DNA of 34,717 bases, taken from IMG/VR virus record IMGVR_UViG_3300046462_000191, positions 1 through 34,717 of that record. One strand, given 5' to 3'. How positions within the stretch are numbered: position 1 is the first letter of the stretch; the number at the start of each line of letters is the position of its first letter. The position numbers and the translations under genes are program-made. This document shows positions 1 to 11,558 of this stretch, piece by piece. Origin of the DNA: a virus. The notes under the pieces were generated by a model. That model saw nothing but the letters and a program-made list of their open reading frames with translations, did not search any database and was not told the DNA's origin.

Positions 1-1
1 G

Positions 2-2002
2 GAGATTGAGTATCGCTCGCAGGCGCAGATTGCCTATACCACGGCCTTTCAGAACGCCGTGCATCAGTCTTACGGCTGGCTGCGGTTCAACACGAAGTAT
101 CAGCCCAAGGGCTTCGTGCAGGACTTGTGGATTGACAGCATCGAGAACCCAGACCTCGTGCTGTCGGACCCTGATGCCTTGCGGCCGTCGTCCAGCGATC
201 AGACCTACCTGTTCTATCTGCAGTCGCGGAGCATCAAGGAGTTTCGCCGGGAGTTCCCCAATGCTCAAGTGACCAACTTCACGCCCGAAGTGGTGAGCCA
301 GGCGCCGGCTTGGATTACCCCGGAGCGCGTCCAGGTGGCGGAATACTGGGTGGTCGAGCCGGTCACGAAGGAACTCGTCCTGCTGCAACTGCCAGACGGT
401 CGGACGCAGGGCTTCTACACCGACGAACTCGAGCAGATGCCGACGAACGGCGCGAAGGTCGTGGACCGCCGGCAGGAGCAAGTCCCTGAAGTCTGTATGT
501 ATCTGACCAACGGGGTCGAGATACTCAAGAAGCCTGGGCAAGAGAAGCGGCAGCGGTGGGCGGGCAAATACATCCCGTTTGTGTCGTGCTTCGGGATGGT
601 GATCTATGTGGATGAGGGGTCGGGCCCGAAGCGCAAGATCCTGAGCATGACGCGCTTAGCGCGGGATCCTTATATGCTCTATTGCTACTACCGGACGTGC
701 CAGGCGGAACTCGTGGGGATGACCCCGAAGATTCCCTACTTCGTGCGGCGAGGGTCGCTCAAACCTGATCAGTTGGCGAACCTTGCGAAGTCACTCCACG
801 AGCCTATTAGCGTGATTGAGGTGGAAGCGTTTATCGACGGCATGCCCGGTCAACCCCCAGAATTTCCCCAACGCAACCCCTACGAGCCATTCATCCAAAA
901 TCTGGAGATTGGCGCGGAGTCGGCGCGGCGGGCGATTCAGGCCGCGATGGGGATCAGTCCGTTGCCGACGCAAGCGCAGCGGCGCAATGACAAGTCCGGC
1001 GTGGCGCTGCAGCAGATTGAGTCCTCGCAGCAGAAGGGGTCGTTCCACTTCATCGACCACTACAACGAGATGCTGCACCAGGGCGCGGTGATTGTCGAAG
1101 ACCTGATCCCGAAGGTCTACGACACGCCCCGCGAGGTCGGGGTGCGGGACGCGAAGGACAACGCCAAGACGGTCAGCATCAACAATCCCCAGATGCAGCG
1201 CAAGGGCGACATGCCGAACGGCGTGGCGGGGGACCATACCGTCACGATCAGCGAAGGTCCGGCGTTTGAGAGCCAGCGGGCGGAAGGGGCCGCCTTTACC
1301 GATACGCTCGTCAGCAACCTGCAGATGATTGCCCAAGTCTCCGGCCCGAAGGCGGCCGGCGCCGTGCTCGGGCTGGCGGTGAAGCTGAAGAATCTGGGCG
1401 AGATTGGCGACGAGATTGCCAAGATTGTGACGCCGCCGGAATATGCGGAGCAGGACGGGCAGGATCAGATTCCGCCGCAGATCAAGGCCGCGCTGCAGCA
1501 GATGGGGCAGGAGAACCAGCAACTCAAGCAGGCGATTGAGTCGAAGGTGGCAGAGAAGCAAGCCGAAGCCCAGGCTAAGGGCCAGATTGACATGCAGAAG
1601 CAGCAACTGGAGGGGCAGCAGAAGCTCCAACAGATGACGCTCGAGCAGCAGGGCAAGGAACGGCTGGCGTGGATTCAGCAGTCCGCGCAGATTGCGATCG
1701 CCGGCGCTAAGATTGACGCCGAAGAGGCGCGGACGTTTGTCGATGCGGTGGAGCAGCGGAGTGCGAAGGCACTGGACCTGCATATGGAGCATGTCGGGCA
1801 TGCTCAAGACGTGATCCACGCCACGGCCCAGATGACGCATGAAAAGGCCCTGAGCGAGCAGGAGCATGAACAGGCCCTGCAAGCGGCGCAGGTCGGGCAC
1901 CAGCAGGCGCTCGAGCAGGGCGCACAGGGGCATCAGCAAGCCTTAGAGCAAGGGCAGCAGGCGGCGGATCTGGCCCCTGAGCCGGCGGAGCCGTCGGCAT
2001 GA
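2..2002 (+). CDS. P22-type portal protein (5' partial)
   Basis: This is the dodecameric portal through which DNA is packaged and ejected. The reading frame is open to the left edge, so the true start lies outside; the GTG at 59 is internal because homologous-looking sequence (EIEYRSQAQIAY) precedes it. P22 gp1-like signatures are a GWLRF segment followed by a WIDSIENP/SDPDA stretch near the start, and a central KSGVALQQIESSQQKGSFHF segment followed by DLIPKVYDTPREV. The last ~190 residues are Gln/Ala/Glu-rich helix, resembling the long C-terminal barrel of P22 portals, and end in short tandem HQQALEQG units. The downstream 57-aa gene overlaps the stop codon by 4 nt. Scaffold and coat genes follow, as in P22-like phages. 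Family assignment is from remembered sequence patterns. Confidence 0.9.
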   Translation, partial: EIEYRSQAQIAYTTAFQNAVHQSYGWLRFNTKYQPKGFVQDLWIDSIENPDLVLSDPDALRPSSSDQTYLFYLQSRSIKEFRREFPNAQVTNFTPEVVSQAPAWITPERVQVAEYWVVEPVTKELVLLQLPDGRTQGFYTDELEQMPTNGAKVVDRRQEQVPEVCMYLTNGVEILKKPGQEKRQRWAGKYIPFVSCFGMVIYVDEGSGPKRKILSMTRLARDPYMLYCYYRTCQAELVGMTPKIPYFVRRGSLKPDQLANLAKSLHEPISVIEVEAFIDGMPGQPPEFPQRNPYEPFIQNLEIGAESARRAIQAAMGISPLPTQAQRRNDKSGVALQQIESSQQKGSFHFIDHYNEMLHQGAVIVEDLIPKVYDTPREVGVRDAKDNAKTVSINNPQMQRKGDMPNGVAGDHTVTISEGPAFESQRAEGAAFTDTLVSNLQMIAQVSGPKAAGAVLGLAVKLKNLGEIGDEIAKIVTPPEYAEQDGQDQIPPQIKAALQQMGQENQQLKQAIESKVAEKQAEAQAKGQIDMQKQQLEGQQKLQQMTLEQQGKERLAWIQQSAQIAIAGAKIDAEEARTFVDAVEQRSAKALDLHMEHVGHAQDVIHATAQMTHEKALSEQEHEQALQAAQVGHQQALEQGAQGHQQALEQGQQAADLAPEPAEPSA

Positions 2003-2172
2003 TGAGCCTGCCGCTCTTGGAACGGCGGCGGGCGGTGATCATCTCGGATCTGCTCCTGAAGGTTGAAGCGGCCGACTGGCATGGCGTGGCCGATGCCGCG
2101 ATGGACCTGCGAGAGATTGACGTGGCGATGAAACTCCTGAATAGCGACCGCAAACCCGTGTATACTTCGTGA
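1999..2172 (+). CDS. Small hypothetical protein between portal and scaffold
   Basis: This is a 57-aa frame starting at ATG 1999, which overlaps the portal stop as ATGA, the coupling arrangement used throughout this genome. The product (MMSLPLLERRRAVIISDLLL...) is predicted to be two amphipathic helices with a WHGVADAAMDLREIDVAMKLL core. It has no Cys, no membrane segment and no signal peptide. Small helical proteins at this place in podovirus head modules are common, but I recognise no family. The alternative is a non-coding linker; the tight overlap and absence of another use for the space favour a real gene. Confidence 0.5.
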   Translation: MMSLPLLERRRAVIISDLLLKVEAADWHGVADAAMDLREIDVAMKLLNSDRKPVYTS

Positions 2173-2200
2173 CCACAACCTTGGATAGAAAGTAACCAGC

Positions 2201-3163
2201 ATGGCCGACGAACCGATTGCCGCCTCGTCAGCGGTCGCTGAAACGCCTGCAGGCCCTGCGCTCCCGAACCTCTCGGGAATGAGCAGCGCCCAAGTGGCGG
2301 AATGGCGCAAGACCGGCGAAGCCCCGAAGGATGCCGCTGCAGAGTCATCCCCTGCCGAACCTGTGGAACAGGTCGCCTCGACGGAGGTCGCTGCTACGCC
2401 CGCCTCGGAACCGGGCTCACCGAAGAAGAAGAACGCCGAGAGTCGGAAGCAGGAACTGCAAGCCGAGATTGACGGACTGCTCAAGACCCGCGCGCAACTC
2501 CGCGCCGAAGTCTCAGCCCCGGTCCCGGTCAGCCGCCCAGATGTCCAGCCGGTCGCCTCATCGCCGACCGCGGCCTTTCCTGATTACGATACGTGGAGCA
2601 CGCAGCAGCCGGCCGGCTCGGATATTCGCTATGAAGTCTATAGCGCCGAGTTTACGCTGGATGTGGCCGCTCGGAAGCAGCAGGCCTATGCGGATCAGCA
2701 AGCCCGCGAGGCGGCGCACCGGGAAGCCACGGAATTGCAGACCGCTTACCGTCAATCCGCCGAGACCTTCGTGACGGACCATCCCGACTACTGGTCGGTG
2801 GTGAATCCCATCACGCAGCATCTGCCGGTGCGGAACGCGACGACGGAAGCCATGGGCGAGGTGATCGCCCGGTCGGTGAGTCCACCGCAACTGCTCTACC
2901 ATCTCGGCACGCATACCGACGAGTTTCAACGCATCCTGAGTTTGCCGCCGGCCCGCGCCGTCTACGAGCTCGGGAAGATTGATGCCCGCCTGACGCCTTC
3001 CTCGGTGCCATCTGTCCCTCGGACGAGTGCCCCGCCGCCTCCGCAGACCTTATCGACTCGGGCTGTCGCCCCCGTGGATGATGTCGATGCGGCGCTGGCG
3101 TCTGGGGACTTTCGTCGCTACAAGGCCGCGCAGAATGCGCGAGATGTGGCGGCACATAGATAG
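2201..3163 (+). CDS. Putative capsid scaffolding protein
   Basis: This 320-aa protein sits between portal and coat genes, the standard position of scaffold. The N-terminal ~120 residues are low-complexity, Ala/Pro/Glu-rich, with a Lys-rich helix (SPKKKNAESRKQELQ) that probably forms coiled coil. The middle (about 150-260) is charged and helical with an AYADQQAREAAHREATELQ stretch. The C-terminus is a Pro-rich linker followed by a short acidic-then-basic segment (DDVDAALASGDFRRYKAAQNARDVAAHR region), reminiscent of the basic helix-turn-helix tail by which P22 scaffold binds coat. Composition and position support scaffold; there is no diagnostic motif. It has a weak ribosome site (AGAAAG) upstream of ATG 2201. 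Confidence 0.65.
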   Translation: MADEPIAASSAVAETPAGPALPNLSGMSSAQVAEWRKTGEAPKDAAAESSPAEPVEQVASTEVAATPASEPGSPKKKNAESRKQELQAEIDGLLKTRAQLRAEVSAPVPVSRPDVQPVASSPTAAFPDYDTWSTQQPAGSDIRYEVYSAEFTLDVAARKQQAYADQQAREAAHREATELQTAYRQSAETFVTDHPDYWSVVNPITQHLPVRNATTEAMGEVIARSVSPPQLLYHLGTHTDEFQRILSLPPARAVYELGKIDARLTPSSVPSVPRTSAPPPPQTLSTRAVAPVDDVDAALASGDFRRYKAAQNARDVAAHR

Positions 3164-3172
3164 GCGGCTCCG

Positions 3173-4417
3173 ATGCCGACAACGAACTCCTGGAATGTCG
3201 TCGATTGGCTGACGACTGAAGGGCTCCGACTGCTCACGAACAAGCTGGCCGTGGCCCAGTTTGGCAACACGAACTACAACAAGGAATTTACGCGGGACTT
3301 CGCGGTCGGCGAGACCGTCCGTGTCCCCCGTCCGTTCCAGCCGACGATCCGCACCGGCCTCGGGTATAACCCGCAGGCGGTGACACGCATCTACACCACG
3401 GTCACGGTCGATCAGATCTTCGGCGTGGACCTCGAGTGGGATGACGTGCAGAAGGCGCTCGAAGTCACCCGGCCCGATGCCCAACTCCGTGATCAGGTGC
3501 TCGATCCCTGCATGTCCTACATCGCGCAGGAGATTGACAGTCGGTTCACGCAGTATGCGTATCAGCATGCCAACAACGTGGTCGGCGTGCTCGGGACGGA
3601 CCCGACCTCGACCACCATCACCATGCAGGCCCGCCAGCGGCTGATTGAGAAAGCCTGCCCGCCCTCGGGCAACAAGGGCTTCATCATTCCGCCCTCGGTC
3701 AACACGTCGCTGACCCCGGCGATTCAGTCCCTGTTCCAGCCCGATGACGAAGTGTCGCGGCTGTTCAAGGAAGGCTCCCTCGGGCGTCTGAGCGGGTTCA
3801 AGTGGTATGAGAGCATGTCGCTCTACAGCCACACCGCGGGCACCTGGGCCGGCGCCGTGACCATCACGACCACGATGGCGAGCGGCGATACCACGATTGC
3901 CATCACCTGCACCAATGGCGACACGTTCAAGAAGGGCGACAAGATCGGGATCACCGGCTTCTATGCCGTCAACCCGATGACCCGTCGCACGACGACCACG
4001 GCGACCACGATGCAGGTCACGGTCCTCGCGGACGTGACGGCCTCGGGCACCTCGGCCACGCTGAGCATCTCGCCAGCGATTTACGGCCCAGGTTCGCCGT
4101 ATCAGAACGTGAACGCACTGCCGACGGCGACGACTGCTCTGGTCCTCTGGCCGGGCACCACGAGCCCCAACGGCAAAGTGGGCAAGGTCGGGCTGGCGAT
4201 TCATCCCGATGCGTTCGCACTGGTCGGGGTCAAGCTCGAGACGCCCAAAGCGGTCGAAATGTCCTCGCAACAGCGGGATCCCGACACCGGGATCAGCATC
4301 CGCTTTGTGAAGGCGTGGGACCCTGTTCAGTCGAAGATGATCCACCGGTTCGATGTCCTGATGGGCTTCGGGTCGCTCTACTCGGACAACTGTGCCGTGG
4401 CAATCGCCTGCGGTTAA
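3173..4417 (+). CDS. Major capsid (coat) protein, P22 gp5-like
   Basis: This 414-aa coat protein builds the icosahedral shell. The N-terminal half (EFTRDFAVGETVRVPRPFQP, then VDQIFGVDLEWDDVQKALE) matches the pattern of P22-family coat proteins. The region around residues 250-300 (KKGDKIGITGFYAVNP ... ISPAIYGPGSPYQNVNALP) closely resembles the P22 gp5 segment KRGDKISFAGV ... YANVNTSLAD that follows its inserted domain. Length is close to the ~430 aa of P22 gp5. The ending DVLMGFGSLYSDNCAVAIACG also fits. It lies 9 nt after the scaffold stop; the ribosome site is weak (AGGCGG), which is odd for the most abundant virion protein and may reflect coupling to the scaffold gene. Confidence 0.9.
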   Translation: MPTTNSWNVVDWLTTEGLRLLTNKLAVAQFGNTNYNKEFTRDFAVGETVRVPRPFQPTIRTGLGYNPQAVTRIYTTVTVDQIFGVDLEWDDVQKALEVTRPDAQLRDQVLDPCMSYIAQEIDSRFTQYAYQHANNVVGVLGTDPTSTTITMQARQRLIEKACPPSGNKGFIIPPSVNTSLTPAIQSLFQPDDEVSRLFKEGSLGRLSGFKWYESMSLYSHTAGTWAGAVTITTTMASGDTTIAITCTNGDTFKKGDKIGITGFYAVNPMTRRTTTTATTMQVTVLADVTASGTSATLSISPAIYGPGSPYQNVNALPTATTALVLWPGTTSPNGKVGKVGLAIHPDAFALVGVKLETPKAVEMSSQQRDPDTGISIRFVKAWDPVQSKMIHRFDVLMGFGSLYSDNCAVAIACG

Positions 4418-4429
4418 GAGGAGAAGAAC

Positions 4430-4897
4430 ATGGCAATGCCTTACGGTTCTGGTTTTTCCCCGCTGACCGGCGAGCCGCGCAGCGGCATGATCCCCATCCC
4501 CACGCGGGTTGCGACAGCGATGACGCTGACAACCGGCGGTGGGGTCCGCACGCTGACCGCGGCCGAAGTCCTCGGCGGTGTGCTCATCGTGAACTGCGAC
4601 GATGCCCAGACGGCGACGTTGCCGACGGCCACGCTGCTCAATGCGGCGCTGCCGGCGTGCTCGGTCGGCGCCTCGTTCGAACTCGACGTGGTGAACGTGG
4701 GTGATACCACGCTGACCATCGCCGTCGGGACGGGCGGGACGCTGGTGGTCGGGAACAGCAAGAGCACGGTGGCGACGATTGCGCTGCTGAACTCGAAGCG
4801 GTTCATCATCATCGTGACCGGCGTGACGCAGAACGGCGATGCTTCTGACAGCTATCAGGTCATTGGCATGGGTTCGATTGCGGCGTCGGTTGCGTAG
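4430..4897 (+). CDS. Small virion protein, possible capsid decoration or stabilisation
   Basis: This 155-aa protein begins 12 nt after the coat gene behind a strong ribosome site (AAGAGGAGA). It is rich in Thr, Val, Ala and Gly and predicted to be almost wholly beta (TLTIAVGTGGTLVVGNSKSTVATIALLNS). It has no signal peptide or membrane segment. Coat-adjacent beta-rich proteins of this size are often head decoration proteins, and the strong ribosome site suggests high expression. No specific family is recognised, so decoration is inference from position and composition. Confidence 0.6.
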   Translation: MAMPYGSGFSPLTGEPRSGMIPIPTRVATAMTLTTGGGVRTLTAAEVLGGVLIVNCDDAQTATLPTATLLNAALPACSVGASFELDVVNVGDTTLTIAVGTGGTLVVGNSKSTVATIALLNSKRFIIIVTGVTQNGDASDSYQVIGMGSIAASVA

Positions 4898-5115
4898 TGT
4901 CGGATCTGACGTTTCCCCGTCACGTCTACTGGCGTGGCGGGGTCTTTCTCATCGTGCAGACTGTGTCTGACTACGAGGCGGCGGTGCAGGCCGGTGGCTT
5001 GGACGCGCCTGCGGCAGACTGGCCTGCGCCGGACGAATATCGGCTAATCACGGAGCCGCCGGCGCATGATGAACCGAAGAAACCACGCGGGAGACCGCGG
5101 AAGACGGAGACCTAA
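4897..5115 (+). CDS. Small head-region protein with AT-hook-like C-terminus
   Basis: This 72-aa protein uses GTG 4897, overlapping the previous TAG by one base. The N-terminal half (FPRHVYWRGGVFLIVQTVSDYEAAV) looks like a compact alpha/beta fold common in small phage head proteins. The C-terminus EPKKPRGRPRKTET is a highly basic tail whose R-G-R-P-R core is an AT-hook type DNA minor-groove motif. Such tails recur on small phage head proteins of unknown role. A role contacting packaged DNA is inference only. Confidence 0.6.
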   Translation: MSDLTFPRHVYWRGGVFLIVQTVSDYEAAVQAGGLDAPAADWPAPDEYRLITEPPAHDEPKKPRGRPRKTET

Positions 5116-6109
<994 letters not shown>

Positions 6110-6118
6110 GGAGTTCTG

Positions 6119-6457
6119 ATGGCTGTCCTGTTCGTGCCATTGCAGAAAATCATGCAAGGGCTGACGGCCCAGAATGCCGTGGCCGTGCTCCCCGACGACT
6201 ACATCGGGCGCTACGTCGAATCCACGTTCTATGTGGTCTGGGACCATACCTCGGCCGCAGGATCGGTGGTCGTGGAGACCGCGCACAGTCCGACCTATGC
6301 CGGGACGTGGGCGAACCTCGCCACGGCGAACTGGTCCGCGATTGACAAGATTACGAGCATTTCAATTTCCGGCGTCTACGCCGCGGTGCGGGTGCGGATT
6401 GCGACGGCGGTGACGACCGGCACGGTGGACGTGTGGGTCTTGGCCTCAGATTCGTAA
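6119..6457 (+). CDS. Hypothetical virion-type protein
   Basis: This 112-aa product lies behind an excellent ribosome site (TAAGGAG). It is predicted beta-sandwich with patches such as STFYVVWDHTSAAGSVVVETA and TSISISGVYAAVRVRIATAVTTG, and has no Cys, signal peptide or membrane segment. Proteins of this pattern (a value compared with a mean or error of a physical signal) are frequent in soil and marine phage structural modules but are not functionally assigned. Position between adaptor and fibre genes suggests a virion component. Confidence 0.55.
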   Translation: MAVLFVPLQKIMQGLTAQNAVAVLPDDYIGRYVESTFYVVWDHTSAAGSVVVETAHSPTYAGTWANLATANWSAIDKITSISISGVYAAVRVRIATAVTTGTVDVWVLASDS

Positions 6458-6468
6458 GGAGTGACCGC

Positions 6469-6750
6469 GTGGCAAAATCCAGTTCCAGTGAATTACTCGA
6501 GCAGCTTGACGAGGCGTTTGACACCACGGAGCAGAAGGCGGAGGCCCTGACCGCTGTGCAGGCGTCGGCGGCGGCGGCCATTGCGGAGAAGCAGGCCGAA
6601 TTGGCTGCGGTGCAGCAGCAGCACGGCGCCTACGTCGATGAGGCGCAGGCCGAGTATCGGGATGCCCGCGTGGCGCTTGAGCGGCTGCAGGGGCAACTGA
6701 ACGAGCGCATCGGCGCGGCGGTGAATCCTCGCGTCATTGTGCGCGGATGA
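6469..6750 (+). CDS. Small coiled-coil protein
   Basis: The product is 93 aa. I chose GTG 6469 because TAAGGAG lies 8 nt upstream; an earlier in-frame ATG at 6433 is inside the previous gene and has no such site. The protein is Ala/Glu/Gln-rich with heptad-like spacing from residue ~8 to ~80 (LLEQLDEAFDTTEQKAEAL ... RDARVALERLQGQLNERI) and predicted to be one long helix. It could be an assembly chaperone or a structural spacer. No family is recognised. Confidence 0.6.
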   Translation: MAKSSSSELLEQLDEAFDTTEQKAEALTAVQASAAAAIAEKQAELAAVQQQHGAYVDEAQAEYRDARVALERLQGQLNERIGAAVNPRVIVRG

Positions 6751-7118
6751 CGACGCGCATCGGTGGGGTGGCAGAAGTCACCTCCAGTGCCTTCCGGCTG
6801 CAATCGAATCAGTCGGAGGTGAAGCATGCGGCTGTGGCCGTCAGTGCCACCGGCACGATTGTGGCGGCGGTGCCGGGGAAGAAAATCAGTGTCTTGGCGT
6901 TTGCGCTGACTTCCAGCGGCATCGTCAATGTGAAGTTCCAATCCCATACCACGGGCGACATCTCGGGCCTCTTCTACGAGATTGCGAATACCGGCTTCGT
7001 GCTCGGCCCGAATGAGTGGGGCTGGTTTGAGACGGTCGCTGGTGAGGCGCTGGACATCAATCTGTCGGCGGGCGTGCCGGTGGGTGGCGTGCTGACCTAT
7101 GTCGAGGTGATTCCGTAA
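6747..7118 (+). CDS. Hypothetical beta-rich virion protein
   Basis: This 123-aa protein overlaps the previous gene as ATGA. It is predicted all-beta (HAAVAVSATGTIVAAVPGKK, VLAFALTSSGIVNVKFQSHT, GWFETVAGEALDINLSAGVP). The pattern in which a sequence ends with a value-like strand followed by LTYVEVIP resembles small phage proteins seen next to tail fibre genes, but their role is unknown to me. No signal peptide or catalytic motif. Confidence 0.6.
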   Translation: MTTRIGGVAEVTSSAFRLQSNQSEVKHAAVAVSATGTIVAAVPGKKISVLAFALTSSGIVNVKFQSHTTGDISGLFYEIANTGFVLGPNEWGWFETVAGEALDINLSAGVPVGGVLTYVEVIP

Positions 7119-7477
7119 TGCCCGCACGGCCGATCATCATTCTGCTGCAGCAATCGACCAGCCCGCCGGTCTATACGTATCTCCTGCGGGCGGATGTGGC
7201 GGTGGCGCGGCAACCGTTGTATGCGAAGCCAGGGTATAAGAGTCCGTTTCAGCCGTTAGCCCCGGATACGGATCCTGATGCATCGGCGCTCGTCAGTGGT
7301 GCCGTGGTCGAAATCACGTCCGTGCTGACGGGTGGGGGTGGACAGACTTTGCCCCAGATTCAAGCGGAACTCGTGACCCGTCAGGCGGACTATCAAGCGC
7401 AGATCACGGCGCTCACGACATGGAACCGTTACGGCACGTTCTATAACGGCACGGTGTGGACGGCGCAGGGCGTATAA
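7118..7477 (+). CDS. Hypothetical virion-type protein
   Basis: This 119-aa product starts with ATG 7118 sharing one base with the previous TAA. The N-terminal half (PIIILLQQSTSPPVYTYLLRADVAVARQPLY) reads as beta strands. The C-terminal half carries a short helix (LPQIQAELVTRQADYQAQITALT) and an aromatic tail (WNRYGTFYNGTVW). There are no Cys or membrane segments. Its role is unknown; location in the virion gene run is the only functional clue. Confidence 0.6.
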   Translation: MPARPIIILLQQSTSPPVYTYLLRADVAVARQPLYAKPGYKSPFQPLAPDTDPDASALVSGAVVEITSVLTGGGGQTLPQIQAELVTRQADYQAQITALTTWNRYGTFYNGTVWTAQGV

Positions 7478-7987
7478 ATGGCGACCACCTTCAAACCCGT
7501 CTACGCCTCAGGTGCCGCGGTCACGATTACGCTGGCCTCGCTGGCAGAGTCCAACGACTGGACGGCCGGGCGCCAGTCAAGCGAGATCGATAACACGTCG
7601 AACCTCTACGACGATCTACTCGTCTCGGGGAAGATTACGACGGGCACCACGCCGACGGTCAGCACGCAGATCAATATCTATGTGGCCGCGTGGGACGCGC
7701 AAGCGAATGCCTATCCCGACGTGATTACCGGCGCGGGGGATGCGGCGAAAACCTTCACCTCAGTGAACGTGCAGACCGGCGCGGTGAAGATTCTCAAGGC
7801 GATGCTGATTGACTCGACCAGCAATCGCACCTATTACTTCAGCAACGAATCCGTGGCGGCGCTCTTTGGGGGCATCCTGCCGCAGAAAGTGGTGTTCTTC
7901 GTCGCCCATAACACGGATGCGAACCTGAACGCGACGGGCGGCAACCACGCCATTGACATCCAGGGCGTGCAGTGGCAGGGCGTCTAA
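7478..7987 (+). CDS. Hypothetical virion protein (tail-tube-like?)
   Basis: This 169-aa protein begins immediately after the previous stop. It is beta-rich, with segments TIDLAS-like ITLASLAESNDWTAGRQSS, DDLLVSGKITTGTTPTVSTQ and YFSNESVAALFGGILPQKVVFF. Phage proteins of this type are widespread in metagenomic podovirus-like genomes adjacent to LamG-like genes, and are presumed structural. I see no diagnostic motif; a role in the fibre or head-surface assembly is inferred from the next gene. Confidence 0.6.
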   Translation: MATTFKPVYASGAAVTITLASLAESNDWTAGRQSSEIDNTSNLYDDLLVSGKITTGTTPTVSTQINIYVAAWDAQANAYPDVITGAGDAAKTFTSVNVQTGAVKILKAMLIDSTSNRTYYFSNESVAALFGGILPQKVVFFVAHNTDANLNATGGNHAIDIQGVQWQGV

Positions 7988-7988
7988 G

Positions 7989-8807
7989 ATGTTCCTGAGA
8001 CTGCCGAGCCGAGCGGGCACGCGGCCGCCCGTGATTTATGGCGTCAACAAAGATTCGTCGCTGGCGCAGGGACTCCTCTCCTGGGTGGAGCCGAACGCGA
8101 ATGGCCTGATCAACGACTACGGGGAACCCACGGGCGAGACGGGCTTTGGGTCAGGGGGCACGGCGACGATTCTGCCCAATCCCTTCGTGGGCGGATCGAG
8201 CTTCTATGCCACGGGCGGATCGGCGCTGGTGCTCGTCGGTGGCGGCACGGGTGATGTGACGAAGGTGAGCACCTGGACACAGCGCCTCGTGTTTACGGTG
8301 ATGAACTATCCCGGTGCGTTTACGGCGCTCTTGGATGATCCCGGCCGCACCAATAGCGCGTTCCTGAATAGCAGCGGGATCGTGACGTTTTCGGGGTTTC
8401 AGTTGACCACGGTGAATATCGCCACGGCCCTCAATCCGCTGACGGCGGGGACGCGCTGGGATATTGTGCTGCGTGGGCAGAGTAATGGCGGCGCCGTGAG
8501 CACGTCCTATGACGGCTGGCTCAATGGCGTGCTGATGGGCACGGGTGCGCTGGGTGGCGGATCCACGTGGGACTTCTCCGGGGTGATTACGACCGCCTTC
8601 GGATCGAATCCATCCGGTGGCGGCTCCGTGCCGGATTGCTTCTATGAATGTATTCAGCAGTGGACGCGCAAGCTGACCGACGAGGAAGTCTTCCGGCTGT
8701 ATAACCCTCCGACGCGCTGGGATCTGTATTGGACGCCCAGTAATCGCACGTTCTTCCATGTGCCCGCAGTCACGACGGGCAAAACGTTCTTTCTGATCCC
8801 GAACTAA
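7989..8807 (+). CDS. LamG/concanavalin-like virion protein
   Basis: This 272-aa protein starts at ATG 7989, one base after the previous stop. The layout fits a LamG-like jelly roll: an opening [22 protein letters not shown], a middle with [13 protein letters not shown] and [31 protein letters not shown], then [30 protein letters not shown]. The last segment is characteristic of phage LamG proteins, where RxLsxxEvxxLY precedes the C-terminal strands. Such domains bind carbohydrate or stabilise virion surfaces. It is followed by the long collagen-like fibre, consistent with a host-contact role, which is inferred. Confidence 0.7.
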   Translation: MFLRLPSRAGTRPPVIYGVNKDSSLAQGLLSWVEPNANGLINDYGEPTGETGFGSGGTATILPNPFVGGSSFYATGGSALVLVGGGTGDVTKVSTWTQRLVFTVMNYPGAFTALLDDPGRTNSAFLNSSGIVTFSGFQLTTVNIATALNPLTAGTRWDIVLRGQSNGGAVSTSYDGWLNGVLMGTGALGGGSTWDFSGVITTAFGSNPSGGGSVPDCFYECIQQWTRKLTDEEVFRLYNPPTRWDLYWTPSNRTFFHVPAVTTGKTFFLIPN

Positions 8808-8808
8808 C

Positions 8809-10667
<1,859 letters not shown>

Positions 10668-10668
<1 letters not shown>

Positions 10669-11558
10669 TGCGCGTCTCGGTGGTGATGATTTGCAAGAAC
10701 GAAGAGGCGGTGCTGGCCCGCTGTCTGGAGTCGGTGAAAGAAGCCGACGAGATTATCATTTGCGATACAGGCTCCACGGATCGCACCATCGAGATTGCGC
10801 AGCAGTTCACGGACAAGGTCTTCACGGATTACGTCTGGGAGGACAACTTCGCCAAGGCGCGGAACCATGCGCTCAGCAAGGCCACGGGCGACTGGGTGCT
10901 CTCGATTGACGCCGATGAATACCTGACCTGTCCCTTCAGCGCGGTGCGCGAAGCGGTGGCGAAGGGGTTTATGGCGGTCAACGTCAAGATGACGGCCGAA
11001 TCTGGCCCGCCGTCCCACTTCTGGTTCCCCCGGCTCTTTCTGCGCTCCCCGAATGTCTGGTGGGAAGGCGCGATTCATAACCATATCTCCGTGATGGGCG
11101 AGGACGTGGGCGCGGTGACACTGACCTACGGCTATTCGCCGGCCCACACCCTGGATCCCCTGCGCTCGATGCGGATTCTGGAGAAGGAAGTGGCGGATCG
11201 GCCCGATTGCATCCGCGAGCGGTTCTATTTAGGCCGGGAATACTTCTACCGGGGCCAGTATGACCAAGCCCTGGTGATGCTCGGGCGCTACGTCCAGCAG
11301 TCCCGGTTCCTCGCGGAGAAGGCCGAAGCCTTCCTGACGATGTCCCGGGTCTATTGGGCGCTGCACATGCCGGATGATGCGCGGGATGCGCTGGTGCAAT
11401 GCCTGATCATCAATCCTCGCTTCAAGGAAGCGGTGCTGTTCATGGCGGAACTGGCAGGGGACGGGTCCAATAATCCCCGCTGGCAGAAGAACGCGGATCA
11501 GTGGAAGCGGATGGCGGAGACGGCGGATAACGACGGCGTGCTCTTTCTGCGCACATGA
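10668..11558 (+). CDS. Family 2 glycosyltransferase with TPR-like C-terminus
   Basis: This 296-aa protein would transfer a sugar from an activated donor to a glycan or protein acceptor in the host cytoplasm. ATG 10668 shares a base with the fibre stop. The N-terminal GT-A domain shows SVVMICKNEEAVLARCLESV (4-23), the nucleotide-binding D33 with GSTDRT, KARNHALSKATGDWVLSIDADE with the metal-binding D81-A-D83, resembling WaaE-type GT2 enzymes. Residues ~185-275 (RERFYLGREYFYRGQYDQAL ... AEAFLTMSRVYWALHMPDDA) form TPR-like helical repeats. Its placement after a Thr-rich collagen fibre suggests fibre or surface glycan decoration; the acceptor is not shown by sequence. Confidence 0.85.

Noticed and set aside
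59-61. GTG at 59 as the portal start
   Set aside because: The frame is open to the left edge and the upstream residues continue the portal pattern, so this is an internal valine codon.
791-1939. Long minus-strand frame opposite the portal (382 codons)
   Set aside because: Leu/Arg/His-rich composition is the mirror of a GC-rich, Gln-rich + strand gene. It has no ribosome site and no plausible domain.
3050-4345. Long minus-strand frame opposite the coat gene (431 codons)
   Set aside because: Arg/His/Gly-rich antisense frame covering a well-supported coat gene; GC-rich third positions leave few stops on the opposite strand.
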